The notes: generated by a model from the letters alone, not told the origin. Counted from the first letter of the stretch, positions 40,001 through 52,950 are shown. The stretch: 64,000 bases of DNA from Chondrilla cf. caribensis (GCA_964020155.1 OZ026547.1:4595509-4659508), one strand, 5' to 3'. Made by a program: numbers and translations.

Positions 40001-42025
40001 CAGGTGCTCCCTCCATTAGGACAATCTTGCGCTCCTTCTCACCGGGATCATAGCTCAGGATATCCTTGGTGTCGATGGGAGTATAACGTGAGGAATCTTT
40101 GCCTTGAGATCCTTGACTAAGTGTAACAGCTACTGGATGGTCCCCTTTGATACGTCTATTCTTATCAGCCTCAAGGAGATGAAGCTGAATAAATGTTAGG
40201 CTTCTCTCATTCAGCCAAGTATCCTTAACTGTCTTCAGGTTCTCATAGTATGCAGTGAGGAACTTCTTGTACTGGACACAGACATCTGATGTGTACAGCT
40301 GTGTGGAGAGAGAGAATCACATAATAGACCAAGGCACAGTAATGGTGATACAAGGTACAATAATGATTTTTGAGTTCCTAAGAACCTCATTTCTGTAGAA
40401 ATTGTTGAATGAAATTGCCTATAATGAAATCTAGTGGTCAGATCATCTTAAATATTATTCCCAATGAGTCCAGCGACACTGTACTTGCTAGACTGTATAG
40501 CCATGCTTATTCAAATGTAAATATTATATATTCCTATGGTTAAACGGGGTGTGGTACTGCTAGTAGTAGGATGATACACCCGGAGTATGGACATCCTCCA
40601 CGTTACCCAACTGCCTGAAATACAGACTCCACTGCTTTATGTAACTCGAATAAATGATCGTACTACTGTGTCTTTCAACCAACTGAGAGTTGGTATTCTT
40701 CAGACTTAACACTATTCATTTTGGAGTGCGTACAGACCTGTCCACACTCTGATTAACGTAGATATTATGGACAGAATACGGACAGGCTAACGAGCAGTCA
40801 AAATGGTCTAGTTTGTTACCAGAAGTACTGTATAATATATGTCACGTACAACACAATGTAATATATGTCATGTACAAGACACTTTAGAAACACTCTGATA
40901 CTTCTAACACTAATCCTAGAAATATAACTCTCAAGTAAGAGGGAAGAGGGTCAGATGTCAATCTAACCTTGAGGGTGCTGGGCCCAGGTAACTGTGTAGG
41001 AAGCACACTCCACGATGTCTCTGAATAGGCTTTCTTCTCAATCGTCTCAGCCACAAGTGGTCCAAACGTTGGTGAATCCTTGACTGTCTTCAATAGGAAC
41101 CTCCATGTGTGGGGATACAGTTCACCACAGCGACCATCCCTCCAGTAGGACAAGCACACCATTCCTCCCAGGGGGGTAGACTCATTTGCCTGTACAGTCA
41201 TGAAGGGTACTCCTAGGCTAACTGCCAACTCGTGCCACAAAGGAGCAATGGATAGAATGCCTTGTAAACCAACATCAGATGGTGTTAGTTCTGTATAAAA
41301 TGATAAAGAGGACAAGTTAATAGTAAACAGACCACAGTGATCTGAAGTAAACAATGATGAAGAATATTCCATGAATTATCACATCTTGTGCCTTAAGAAA
41401 CTGGAAGTGGCTATTAGAAGTGCTCTCTGGGTACCTTAAGAAGTGCTACCAAATCGTTGTGATGCTGTTTATAATGCAAAAGACAATACCAGGACCAATA
41501 CACTTTACCATGAGTGAAAATAAACTCGTAAACAGTCCAAAATCAAGCAAATTCACACAATTTTTTGGGGAAATTTATGTCTTGCAAAAATTTTAGACAC
41601 TATAGTATATCCAGTATAATATTATAGAAGTCAAAATGGAAATAGTATAGGAAATACAACAATAACAATATAAATTATGAATAGAAATGGTAATACATGC
41701 GATGTGTACATGAAAATACATATGCTACAATTGATTTTCTTCAATATTCAGTTAGTATATCGAGAAGGGACACATCAGAGTCCTATTAGGTTATCTACAC
41801 CCAATTATGTGAATGTAATAGTGGATGATACGTATATCTACAGAATCATTATCAATAATGGTACTTTCCTTAACAAACTGAATGTTTTGGCACCTCAAAC
41901 GACTGTGGCACGGCTAATAAACAGATAATACACATTAACTCACCATCCAGCTGTACACTCCCCAATGTTTCCCTATTCCCTTCCTCCCCCTCCACCTGGG
42001 GTGTCCGCTTGCATTCTGAAGACAT
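34056..42025 (-). CDS. NLR innate immune receptor: death-like, NACHT and LRR-type domains, nine exons
   Basis: Minus-strand exons: 42025-41944 (ATG, MSSECKRTPQVEG), 41290-40968, 40298-38540, 38347-38214, 37939-37685, 35374-35173, 34760-34618, 34513-34311 and 34242-34056 (TGA after YSQTDS... frame, ending SQTDS). The joined length is 3,288 nt, divisible by three, about 1,095 aa; all junctions are GT-AG. Residues ~28-110 look like a death-fold domain (LWHELAVSLGVP ... HTWRFLLKTVKDSP). NACHT: Walker A GAPGSGKSTT at ~232 and Walker B VLVLLEGWDERP at ~306. The C-terminal third has LRR-type Leu patterns (LEWMKQLGDCLIRLG, LVTALPDLYELYI). The family senses microbial or danger cues in the cytosol and oligomerises through NACHT. 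The acceptor at 38347 is non-obvious; the usual TTTGCAG|GAAC at 38376 gives stops in every phase. No stop interrupts this model. Confidence 0.85.
35827..35890. repeat. Degenerate GTG-rich tract in NLR intron
   Basis: Counterpart of the 190-bp TG tract at 25945-26133. Here only GTGTGCATGTGTGTGGGTGG-like sequence remains, in the intron between exons 37939-37685 and 35374-35173. Confidence 0.7.
36135..36767. mobile_element. TA-flanked MITE A, 633 bp (mariner/Tc1-like style)
   Basis: Long terminal inverted repeats: starts TGTGAGCGTCTCTGACAAAA and ends TTTTGTCAGAGACGCTCACA, continuing GGGTCCACTTGGTGAAAA inward. It is flanked by TA on both sides. The paralogous intron in the truncated NLR lacks it (the empty site reads CATCATATATACTTC near 26372). 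The 119-aa ORF at 36106-36465 is inside it and resembles nothing known. The superfamily call is from TIR/TA style only. Confidence 0.88.
36772..37402. mobile_element. TA-flanked MITE B, 631 bp, adjacent to MITE A
   Basis: Starts TGTGGTAGGATCTGAGAAAA and ends TTTTCTCAGATCCTGTCACA, flanked by TA. It shares internal words with MITE A at similar offsets (TTAGTAGAATGTTC, AATACGCCATTTT), so both belong to one family. Only TATA separates them. It is also absent from the paralogous intron. Confidence 0.88.
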
Positions 42026-43004
42026 CTCAATATTCACTAATAATAGAACAATAATATGGAGTCCTTGGTTGTGGACAGCCTGTGTGGACAAGAACAAGCA
42101 CTCAATCAGGGATTGGTCTCAATCTAATCCCAATTAGCTAGGACAACAGCAACAATGTGAAGGGAGGGACACTTCTTATTCAAAGTGGATGGAACACCTA
42201 TAGGAACTATAACCACGGCTTATTTTCCCTATGCTATGACATCTAGCCCCAACAACAGCACAGTGCAGGTGATGTGAAATACAGGTCTAAATAAAGTAGA
42301 TATGTTGATACATACATTCAATTTTCTCCTTCTCAACTGTACATTTCAGAGACACTGAGTTTTAGGGTGCTTATAGGGTAAACCGGTGCATTGGATGATA
42401 CAGGGACAAGTGTGGAATCACGTCATAGGCCTAGCTAGTTACCACGACATCAAAGTACCACAAACGTCATGTTCCCAAGAATGGGGTAATTCAGCAGTAG
42501 ACAAGTGGCCCGGATTACTAGATACACATCATCGTTCGTTGACCTGGTTCTACACCTAGCTACCATCACTGACTAAGAACTCGGTCTAGTGAGTCTGAAA
42601 CTGAGTCCTAGGACGACTAAGATTGGACAACAGTCACATTATCATTGTACGAAGGGGTCCAAGAACATCTCAAATAACATATTTGACACTATCAGATAGA
42701 TTTAGAAAGACGAACCTCGTGAATTACAGAGGAAATTTCACTTCATTGGAGACGAGGACACGCCCAGTAGATTGCACAACATCCGGTCACGTGTGTCCGT
42801 GTCACGGGATATACGGGGTTTGATACGTCGCGATATTTTCTCTTTGTTAGCTACTGTTGAGGTAGACAACCCAAAAGCTCTTTGACCTACTAATTCACCA
42901 CTATCCTCCTGATAGTACCGAAACAAGAAGTTTAATCCTATCTTGAACCAAGTGGAAGGCATTTCCTTCGGATTCCTGCTGTGGAACAGGATCCGCATGA
43001 GACC

Positions 43005-44923
43005 AAGGCTCAAAATCAACCCATCCGGTTCCAAGAACACCTCCAGGTATGTAAATTCACGAATGCAGTGTTGAAACCCCTTCTAATTAGCACGAAACAG
43101 CTCAGGTGTACCTTCTGTTTAGGTAGATGAAAGTTTATTTTCGTTTCTTTTAGCTCCAGAATGTCGGAATCAACGTCCAATCGATTGGATTTGCAACTCT
43201 CACGATGGAATCGGACAAGTTTATCTGCGTGAGAGAAAAAGTCGATGAAACAACACAGGTTATCATCATCGACCTCAACGACCCCGCTTCCCCAATCCGG
43301 AGACCGATTTCTGCAGATTCGGCCATCATGAACCCAACTTCCAAAGGTAATATGCGGTCCTTGTAGTTGCACGTTCGTCTTCAACTGCAGTTCTGTGTGG
43401 ACAGGAAGTAGTGGTCTTGTGACTTTGTCACGTTGAAATTTGTTTAGGAGTAAACTGGTGTTTATGATTGTACAAGTAAAAGGGAGAAATTTTGGATCTA
43501 AACTTTACCAGACAATCTCTACACTATTGTGTTCATTGACACTAATATGTTCTGTTCAGTATATCTCAGTCAATGCTATTAGTACGTATATGTGTACAGT
43601 AAAATGAACATTTACAAATTTCTTGTTGAGCAATTGGAATCCCCTTCCTGCAAATCACTCACAATTTCCAATTATGAATTAATTAATGTGTATGAGGGTG
43701 TATTCTGGTGATCTTTGTCTTTGACTCCCTGCACCAGATCAACATGCATTTATTCTGTGTAGCAGGCACATTCGTACGTATGTGTGTATGCGCGTGTAAG
43801 TGAACGTGTGCATGTTTGGGAATATAGTACAGTTCGAGTATTATTTGGCATTCTGGATTGGCACTAGTGTTGATTGGATTACAGAGATGTCATTCCAGAG
43901 GATAGTTTGGTTTTCAAATAACTCTTCAGTTATTGGTGTTACTAAGTGTAGCCTGGTAGCGAAGCCCTATAAGGCCACTTAGGTCATCAAATTAATGCAT
44001 TGACAGTATTTTTCAACTCAATGAGATGGGGATACTGAAACCCACTGTACCCTTAGTATCACCCACATGCGTACATAATTCACATGATTGTCAGTTACTA
44101 CTAGCACCAGTGCATACCTGGTAACATAGGCTGGTGTTCTGTATGTATGGTAGGCACCTGTATATTGACAGAATTGTACACTAACTCAACATCCTTTGCC
44201 TGTGAAATAACCTGTTAGGTTAGCAGGGTTGTAAGCCTGTCAGGAGAATTATTAGTATAGTGTGTCTGGGGGTGGCTGAATGTATGTATGTACTTTGGCT
44301 ACAAAATAGGAGGATGTTGGATATCATTTTTCTCCTGCACTTTGTCTGCACGCATACTTACAGTATGTGTATGTGAATGTTTTATTGTCTGGTGTTTGTA
44401 TGAGTGCATAGAAGTGGCAGTATTGTAACTAGTACATGACATTACTTCTAATTCCATCCATTCCAGCTGACAAGACATTGCAGATTTTCAACATTGAAAT
44501 GGAGAGCGAGATGAAGACCCACAGCCTGACTGAAGGCATTGTGTTTTGGAAGTGGATTGATTTGAACATGATTGGTCTTGTCTCCGAGTCTGCTGTATAC
44601 CACTGGTCGATGGAGGGAGATTCTCAACCTCAGAAGGTCTTCGACCATCATGCCTCTCTGGCCGGTTGCCAGATCATCAAGTACCGCGCCGACAAGTCCC
44701 AGAAGTGGCTCTAGTCAGTGGACTGTAAGGTAGGCAGCCCATCGAGGGCCATGCTGCTTGTTTTGCTCAATTCAAGAAACCTGAAAGTCCAAATGAGACA
44801 ACCCTCTTCTCATTTGCTGTGAGAGGACCACAAGGTGGAAAGGTATGTATGTACGTATGTGCTTGAATACAAGGTTATTTCTTTATTTTTTTTTATTTTA
44901 TTTTCTTTTTTTTTTCTTTTTTT

Positions 44924-44975
<52 letters not shown>

Positions 44976-46373
44976 CACGTGTGTGTGGTTAGATGTATTT
45001 AACTAGTAACTAGTGCTAAGGCACAGTTTCCATTTTTATTCCAACTCCCATTCCAGTCTTATTTCTGTTTCCAATTCTGTCTTACATATGTACCTACGTA
45101 TGTGCATCCAGGTTTGGGTCAACCTTCTTCTCTTTCAAGTTATTTTGATAGTTGCAAACGTAGTTGTTCATTAACATGGTTACTATTCCTTGATGTTTTT
45201 TAGCGAACAATTCTTCTGTTTCACTTTGTACTTTTACTATCTGTTGATGTCTCCTGTTCTGTTATTTTTGCTTCAGTTGCATATCATTGAAGTCGGGACC
45301 CCTCCAGAGGGCAACCAGCCCTTCCAGAAGAGAGCAGTTGAAATCGCCTTCCCTCCAGAAGCACAGCTTGATTTCCCTGTGGCAATGCAGGTTAGCTTGT
45401 GTGTGTGTGTGTGTGTGTGCATGTGTGTATTATGGGTACTTGCCTGCATGCTTGCTTCTCTGTGTTTCGGTTCATTCTCAATTTTATTCTCACTGCCATT
45501 CCACTTTTTCCCCTTCCCATTCCAATTCCACACACATATCCAACAGGTATGACATGATCTACGTGATCACAAAGTTTGGCTAAATCCACGTGTTTGACCT
45601 GGAGTCGGGCACATGCATCTACATGAACAGGATCAGCGGTGACACCATCTTTGTCACAGCTCCCCGTGACCCCACCAATGGGATCATTGCTGTCAACAGG
45701 AAAGGACAGGTACATATCGTATCAGGTACGTAAATATGTACATGAGTGTACGGTCTTGTATTTAGTGCAAATTGCTCCAACAACTCTAAGCACATGTTGA
45801 GCTTGTACATTGCATTGTATTATATTCAAACTTGCTTGGTGAGTACCTTGAAGGGCACACCCAATCTGCCCTTGTTATCAGAGGTACTTACTATCACTAC
45901 TGGTTGACATATGCAGTGTACATGAGATAGGGACTGAGTGAGGTGTATTATAGTCTAACTTGAATAGTAAGTAACTAATAAGTGCACCAAATCTATACTT
46001 ATCAAGGGTGCTAACTTGCTATCAGTACTGGTTGATGTAGTGTATGTAAGCTAGGGACTTAGTGAGGTGTATATATCAACAGAGGCTTTTGCTGACCAGG
46101 GTACTTACTGATCAAACTGTGCTGATTCTTGTTAGAGCATCGCGTGATGTCCTGGTCTTATACCCTTTTCGTTAGGTCCTGTCAGTGAGTATTGACAAAG
46201 GGAACTTCATTCCTTATGTGACGAATGTACTGAACAGTCCCGGTCTTGCTCTGAGGATTGCCACCAGAAACAACTTGGCCGGAGCAGAGGAACTCTTTGT
46301 GAGGAAGTCCAACACCATATTTGCTTAGGGGAACTTCAGGGAAGCCACAAGAGTAGCTGCCACTACCCCAAAG
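43005..46373 (+). pseudogene. Clathrin heavy chain, 5' part only, unprocessed pseudogene
   Basis: The clathrin heavy chain N-terminal propeller is unmistakable: [108 protein letters not shown] and [16 protein letters not shown]. Exons: 43005-43046, 43154-43346, 44467-44842 (internally damaged), 45277-45390, about 45532-45711 and 46176-46373. Damage: the start codon position reads AAG (43005-43007); about 20 codons are lost with a frame change after a TAG at 44712-44714; the acceptor before [10 protein letters not shown] (near 45531) lacks AG; TAA at 45581-45583 and TAG at 46326-46328 replace Tyr and Gln of the family. Introns are retained, so it came from DNA duplication, not reverse transcription. 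The later two thirds of the gene is absent. Confidence 0.93.
44885..44974. repeat. Poly-T/pyrimidine run followed by (TG)n
   Basis: T-rich run with C and A interruptions at 44885-44927, then about 45 bp of TG, inside a clathrin pseudogene intron. Confidence 0.9.
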
Positions 46374-46837
46374 GTTTGTTTACTATGTTTACTTTTGTTT
46401 ACTGAAGTACTGGTTGTTGTTGTTGTTTTGTTGTCGTTATTGTGGCTATCCTCCTTGTTTGATGCATGCATGCATACGAACATACGTACGTATGTTCGTG
46501 GATACTTGATTTGTATGTGTATTTCCATGTGCTGCTGGTGTTAGTGATGGTCTAACCATCTTTCACTTGATCCTCTCTTGCTGAGAGTGGACAACATGAA
46601 AAGCATTTTTTAATTCTGAAACACCACATGCAGGTATTTTAGTGACAAGTTTGTCCTTTGTGTGACAATTGTAATGATTGTCTATAGAGATTCCATTTCC
46701 ACCAATCCCAATCCACCAGGAGTGCATTATGGGCATGTTTGTGTACTATGAAATCTCCACTTCATTAGTACACTACAGAAGTCAAATGTGCACACACACA
46801 TTCACGCACGCATGCACACATGCACACACGCACACAT

Positions 46838-46901
<64 letters not shown>

Positions 46902-46902
46902 T

Positions 46903-46970
<68 letters not shown>

Positions 46971-49012
46971 CACACAACACTCACTAATAATAATTGATGA
47001 TGTTTATTTTGTGTACATATTATTATTGTGCTAGTGTGTCTATAATAGTATGTGTATAATATGCATGTATTGTAGAAGTATCTATAATTTTGATTTATAA
47101 TTTTGTGTGTAGTACTTATTTCTATGTGTAGTGTGTAAGTACGTATGATGTACGTGTGTGCAAGTATGAGTATGTGTGGTAATTTTGTGTGTATTGTGTG
47201 TATGAGGGCATTCTTTGTACATGGTCATGTGTTTACCTGGACTGAATCTTGCTTTTTCTCCCATTGGACTAGGAATGATGAAACAGTTTTGTCTACTTGA
47301 AAGGAATAGCTGAAGTGGTTTCCTATGTGTTAGAAGTTGTACATCAACTCTGTTCATGTGTGATTGATTACTAATATTAATAGTAATCCATAATCAATAA
47401 TTATTATGTGAATTGCATTGTAATACAACAGTCTGGCTAATGGTTGTGTTTGAGTCAAATTCTTTGTATGCTACACCAATAATTATAATCATTATTATTG
47501 GGAATTGATAATACATGACTATTATAGAAAAATCAAGATAGATTCACATCAGTTCAAATGAAAATGGAAGTTCAATGTCCAATGTACAGATATTCTCTTA
47601 ACCTGCAGGGACATAGATGAATACATAAGAATTAATGATAATCCTGTGTATAGGATTTAAACTATTGCTATCTGTGTGTGTGTGTGTGTGTGTGTGTGCA
47701 TGCGTGCGTGCACTGCTATATGTTCATTGAATAGAAGAGTAAATGTATTTTTATACATGTAAGGAATGGACGTTCACATAAAATCCTAATTTGAATGAAC
47801 ATACACAGAGCCATATTGAATGTATGTTGTACATTTTATGTAGACCACACGTGTTATTATTATACATATTTATGCACGTACAGTACATATACATCTCATG
47901 CATACACCTGTGCATATTGTACAGTTATACAAACACAAATTCATTGAATATAATATATTCAAAGACACAATTTAAGTTTTCCCTTAGAAAATGTCCATAA
48001 CATGATTATGTTGAGTTGTATTTGTGCTTACCCTGGGAAATTACATGTCTATATAACCCTTTAATATTATGTAATGACATCAATTTTATAGGAGTTTATT
48101 ACATAATACATCGTAAGAAACAGAAGACAAGAATTTAATTGTAGAAATTTGAAACGTAATTAAATTATTGAATTTGGATGGGTGTTGGTCTATCCCAATT
48201 GATCACAGGAATAGATTTTATATAAATCTTCACGTAACAACCCCTGATTGGGCACCCACAAGGTTAAGCTAACCAACACTCACTGCAATGATCAATTTGT
48301 CATTGCCTTCAATGTACTTCAACACTTGGGAATTGGGCAAGTCGTTGTCACATCAACACAAATACCTTCCATTCACTTTCTGTAGCAGGAATCCCAAAGG
48401 ACATGGACCAAGAGTGGGATTGGCTCTGACAACTCTTCTGACATCTACACAACTATAAAAAAATACACCTATGTAAGTGTATAATGTATGCATTTATTGT
48501 ATTATTATGTGTTTACAAATTTTCCTTTCACCTAAATATCTCAGTAGAGGTGCACTGCAAGTAACGACACCCCATAGTGACAGCTGATCCCATACTTTGT
48601 TCACAAGATGGGTAGTATAGGAGTTGCTTGAGACATAAATACTGCCAGGATTAATGAAATCAGAGTCCTAATTTGGTAACTTTAAAGTCACCCAAATGAG
48701 TGATCTTGTCTTGGTCATTCTCATAATATAGTACTAAGCTCAGGTGAAAATGACCAAAACATGACAATACTGGTATTAAGGAATACCGGCTGAAAAGCCG
48801 ATAATCAATAGGCCGATACCATATCAGTGCAACCCTATAGCTAGTGAGTGGATATGTACGTATGTAGAATAATGTGGTAAAGGGATTCAATGCATTGGGT
48901 AGTAGAGGGGTCCCGCCATTGAGGTGGTCTCTGAGTTCTACTTGATATAAATTTACAAACACGTAAGCCAGCAAGTTGTGAGCATGCAGTCTCTGGTTGA
49001 CGTCTGACTCAC
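46374..49012. other. Intergenic; large CA microsatellite, no recognised gene
   Basis: A compound (CA)n tract fills 46792-46980 and a short TG tract 47674-47699. The remaining sequence is AT-rich with short unrecognised ORFs. 48660-48974 is open on the minus strand but has no domain I can name. Confidence 0.5.
46792..46980. repeat. (CA)n compound microsatellite
   Basis: Two long CA runs split by ATTCACGC. All alternating Thr-His or Cys-Val ORFs here are repeat translations. Confidence 0.97.
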
Positions 49013-49201
49013 TCTGAATATTCCCAGTGCTGTAGTGATGGGTAGCACTCGCATGTCTACGTCTCCAGGTAACAACCCATCCCTTTGCAGAACAACCAGA
49101 GATAGAGATTCAACTGTACTGTTCACTCGAGATATGAACACATGTTCACCGAGGTCCAGTGGTACATTGGACTGATGGCTACTATTGAGCACTGACATCA
49201 T
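49013..49201 (-). CDS. Exon-like ORF with a beta-sandwich-type pattern, possibly extracellular
   Basis: The ORF starts at 49201 directly after an AG (TTTAG|ATG) and meets a consensus donor at 49012 (AGA|GTGAGT). Residues HVFISRVNSTVESLSLVVLQ and GLLPGDVDMRVLPITT have the alternating hydrophobic pattern and the 'LPGDV' turn seen in Calx-beta-like repeats of animal surface proteins. No neighbouring exons were found, so this may be an isolated fragment. The domain idea is weak inference. Confidence 0.3.
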
Positions 49202-49577
49202 CTAAATAAACACACGGGCAGTATTGCGCACATATTATGTGACAATGCATGAATTGACGTGAATACATGTACACACATAATTATGTACTTAGAGATGCAC
49301 ATCTAGCAAACACTTAGGTGATGAGTGTCCAGGGATAGCCTCTAATTCACATAATATTATACTAAACTTATCCTAGCATCCAGTAGCCATAATATAACAT
49401 TCCTATTTCAAGAGAAGTATTAAGATTAACGTACATTGTCCACAAGTTGAAAATCTGTTAACTATAACCCTTAAAACTGTCCCACTATTGTGAATTCCAT
49501 TTTGCACATTAGCTGTCCCTCCCTGTAGGCCTGATAGTGGACACCTATGTATGTCAAATATCAGGCAACATGCATGC

Positions 49578-49599
49578 ATACACACACACACACACACAT

Positions 49600-49691
<92 letters not shown>

Positions 49692-49709
49692 ACACACACA
49701 CACACACAC

Positions 49710-49782
<73 letters not shown>
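49578..49782. repeat. (CA)n microsatellite, about 205 bp
   Basis: Longest CA tract in the window, with interruptions TGTA, CGTA and CGCA. Confidence 0.97.
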
Positions 49783-49783
<1 letters not shown>

Positions 49784-50333
49784 GTGACTGTACGGACAAA
49801 TGCTGTTCTAATTGTTGCTATTCATGTTTCTACATGTAAACCATGTAAAAAAATAAGACTATAACAACGATTTCTAAATCAGACATAAATGATTATCAAT
49901 GGAACTACACCGTATTGTAATCCTAAATTATACATATTATACAGACATTATATATAGCAGGTTTCCCTAACACAAGTAGCTACCAGCGGACTCTAGCACC
50001 TAACCGCACACAAATACAAACGCTACCACGTGCACACTCGACTAACTCGAAGACGAATAACGTGGCCCAAAACACAAAACTCTAGTCTTCGAACTACGTT
50101 CTTCTTCGAACACAAGTGCAAGTTCAAGAAACACGTGATTTTAGAAAAATGGCGACTGCTAGTCTTGTAAAGGAACTGGAGTGTGTGAACGTCTATGTTT
50201 TTCACCATCATATTAGAAGAAGAGTGCTTTGATGCGGTATCATTTACACGTAAGAAACAGCACTCACTGAGACCCGAACGAATGTTCAATTCCTAAGTTC
50301 TTTTAATCCGCGCGCAACACATTTTTTCCCGCC

Positions 50334-50576
50334 ATGAGGCGCTGGTCCTGTTCGAGCTGCTTGTCTGCGTTTAGCAAGTACAACAGATATGAATACCTCC
50401 ACAAGGATTATCGACTTTCTTGCAACTTTACCTTTGATGATTTCGGAGACCCTTTTCTCTTTGCCGTCATAGTCAACACCACAGGATGGGTCGGGTTCGG
50501 GCTGTCTCCAGATGGTAGCGTGACTAAATTGGACGCCGTCATTGGCTGACAAGTAGATCCACGGAACATCTTTAAT
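50334..50576 (+). pseudogene. DOMON-domain exon with a nonsense codon
   Basis: YRLSCNFTFDDFGDP, LFAVIVNTTGWVGFGLSPDG and TKLDAVIG match the start of a DOMON domain (haem- or sugar-binding beta-sandwich found in dopamine beta-monooxygenase-like and ferric-reductase-like secreted or membrane proteins). A TGA at 50547-50549 falls where the family usually has Trp (VIGW); the frame then stays open (QVDPRNIFN) to a GTGAGC donor at 50577. No hydrophobic leader is seen in this frame, although the +1 frame near 50340-50372 reads LVLFELLVCV, which hints at a second lesion. Confidence 0.6.
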
Positions 50577-50702
50577 GTGAGCTGCTCGTATGCACATTGA
50601 TAATATTGTACTTGCATCCTGGTTGACAAGTAGAATAGAGTAAAAACTGTGCATGCATAAGCCATGTAGCTTTAAGATGTAAGATCTCATGTCTATAGTC
50701 AT

Positions 50703-50851
50703 TTTGTTGGCGTGTATTTCACACGAATTGCCGTTTTGCTGGGTCTGGTACCGCGACCCTACTATCCGTAGTGTATGCCAGTATTATACATACTAATAGG
50801 AAATCTACTACTTCCGACTAACATGTGTATTCCTATCAATTACCTATGCTA
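50703..50851. repeat. Direct repeat, copy 1 (partner 51376-51512)
   Basis: Shares TTGCCGTTTTGCTGGGTCTG, GCGACCCTACTATCC and TATTATACATACTAATAGGA with the partner. Each copy lies beside a CA microsatellite, suggesting local duplication of a repeat-flanked block. Confidence 0.85.
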
Positions 50852-50854
<3 letters not shown>

Positions 50855-50916
<62 letters not shown>

Positions 50917-50925
50917 ACACACACA

Positions 50926-50979
<54 letters not shown>

Positions 50980-50988
50980 ACACACACA

Positions 50989-51054
<66 letters not shown>
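50855..51054. repeat. (CA)n higher-order microsatellite
   Basis: Three CA runs separated by two identical ATACACACACAAACAC-type interruptions about 66 bp apart, so the tract itself has been duplicated internally. Confidence 0.95.
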
Positions 51055-51058
<4 letters not shown>

Positions 51059-51243
51059 ATCTGCTATATGCTCTTCCTGCACTCTTTGAATTTTCTTCCT
51101 CAGATGAGGGAGACCTGGAGGTTTTTCTGAATGTTTGTAGTGTCTCCCCTTGCTTCAAAGCCTAATTCATTCTCATCACCCTGTGTTGTTGAGGGGTGTC
51201 TACGTGAGCACCACTCTCTCATTTGAATTTGAATGAAAGTCTA

Positions 51244-51245
<2 letters not shown>

Positions 51246-51302
<57 letters not shown>
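51246..51302. repeat. (TG)n microsatellite
   Basis: About 55 bp of TG. Confidence 0.95.
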
Positions 51303-51303
<1 letters not shown>

Positions 51304-51375
51304 TTATATTGTACCGGTCCTGTAGGAGTGCTATAAGTATGCACTTCACTTTATCAAGTAGTCATTTCCTTGCCA

Positions 51376-51512
51376 TGTATTTCACATGGATTGCCGTTTT
51401 GCTGGGTCTGGCACCACGACCCTACTATCCATAGTGTATGCCAGTATTATACATACTAATAGGAAATCTACTACTTCCGACTAACATGTGTATTCCAGTC
51501 TATTACCTATGC
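51376..51512. repeat. Direct repeat, copy 2 (partner 50703-50851)
   Basis: Near-identical to the partner and followed shortly by another (CA)n tract at 51551-51584. Confidence 0.85.
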
Positions 51513-51549
51513 TCATCAAGATGTTAAAAAAGGAATACACATACAAGCA

Positions 51550-51584
<35 letters not shown>

Positions 51585-51586
<2 letters not shown>

Positions 51587-52950
51587 ACTATAGGATTGAC
51601 TTGGACGGAGTTACTCCTCTGGCGCCCATTTTAATCACGTGATCAGTATGGAACAGCACATACGCAATACCATACTGCAGTTCCGTTGGTGGAAGAACTT
51701 ATAACTCCACCCCTTGTGAAATGCTCCTGCGATTGCATTGGTTCAACTTTTTTGACCCAATCCCCACCGCGTGCTTAGGTCCGCTATTTCCTTTTTCAGC
51801 CGCTCTTAGATGTGTTTGCTCAAGTTTCTTAACTACACTGTAGAGGTCTAGTCTAGCTAGAATCTACTCTAGTAGCACTATGTGCAGAGCCTCATCTTAG
51901 ATGTGTTTGCTCAAGTTTCTCTATAATATGTATATTGTGTATGTATTGATGATCATCCTCAAATGCCACAAAATAATATGCTTATTATATTGCATAATAT
52001 TATGTCTATCAAGATGGTACTCGCAGCTATCTGTATATTGTATGCATTTATTGTATTTAATTTCCATTTTCATTTATCTACCACATCCATATCCATTGGA
52101 GGTTAGGTATAGTGTCAGTTCTGTGTGTATCTTTATTGAGGCATACAAATGGTATGGTAGAATAAAATATCTCAACAGAGCTCCTTCATCCACCATACCA
52201 TGCATGGTACTATAGATTATCGAAAATTTACTGACTGAGTTTGTGTTCATTTAATTTACTGTAATTTTGCTGGATTTAACTACTCTACATGCTCAAGTGT
52301 ATAATAATGTTAACACTTCCTAACATTTCATGACGCAACCATCCAATTCACTGGAATATCGTTATATACGTAATATATATATGCCACTGGGTTGTTGTTA
52401 TGTTCTGATGTGATGATGCTCCTTCTACATTAGATGCCTCAGTACCTTGGTTCCCGCGCAATTTTGCCGAGCTGGACATATGCTCAACTCGTATTTTGCC
52501 CTATGGAGATGATATGGACCCGGATACTCTTGTAAGTTTACAGTAATAATGCATGAGAACTGAATCCAGCACAATTCTCTCGTAATACGTAATGCATGGT
52601 GTGAAATTATGGTTCGTGCAGAAGATGGATAAGCTCCCAACTTCACCCATAATATTATGTATGGTGATGTATTCTGTTGAGATGCAGTTCTGTTAGCATG
52701 AAAGTGAATATGGAGGGTCCCTACTTTGTATAATATTATGTCCAGCAAATATACAAGCATGAATTTTTTGATATTGATAGTTTTGATAGATTCCGTACAG
52801 CTTGTGTACACAGACATTCAGAAGTATTTGTAGAAAAGAAATCCACTGTTCATTCAAGCCCCGTGGATATAAGGATTAATGCTGGTAAGCTTAAGCTTGG
52901 AATGATTGGTAGGTGAGCATGACCCCAAATGCAGCACAAATAAAAACTGA
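51585..52950. other. Intergenic, no recognised gene
   Basis: TTAGATGTGTTTGCTCAAGTTTCT occurs twice (51808 and 51897), a short local duplication. ORFs at 51901-52215 and 52425-52817 have no recognisable domain. Confidence 0.5.

Noticed and set aside
42623..43384. Minus-strand ORFs of 100 and 122 codons at the clathrin 5' exons
   Set aside because: They are antisense shadows of the clathrin exons; the plus strand has the recognisable protein.
45190..45583. 98- to 120-aa ORFs around 45.2-45.6 kb as separate genes
   Set aside because: They combine one clathrin exon with intron and microsatellite text.
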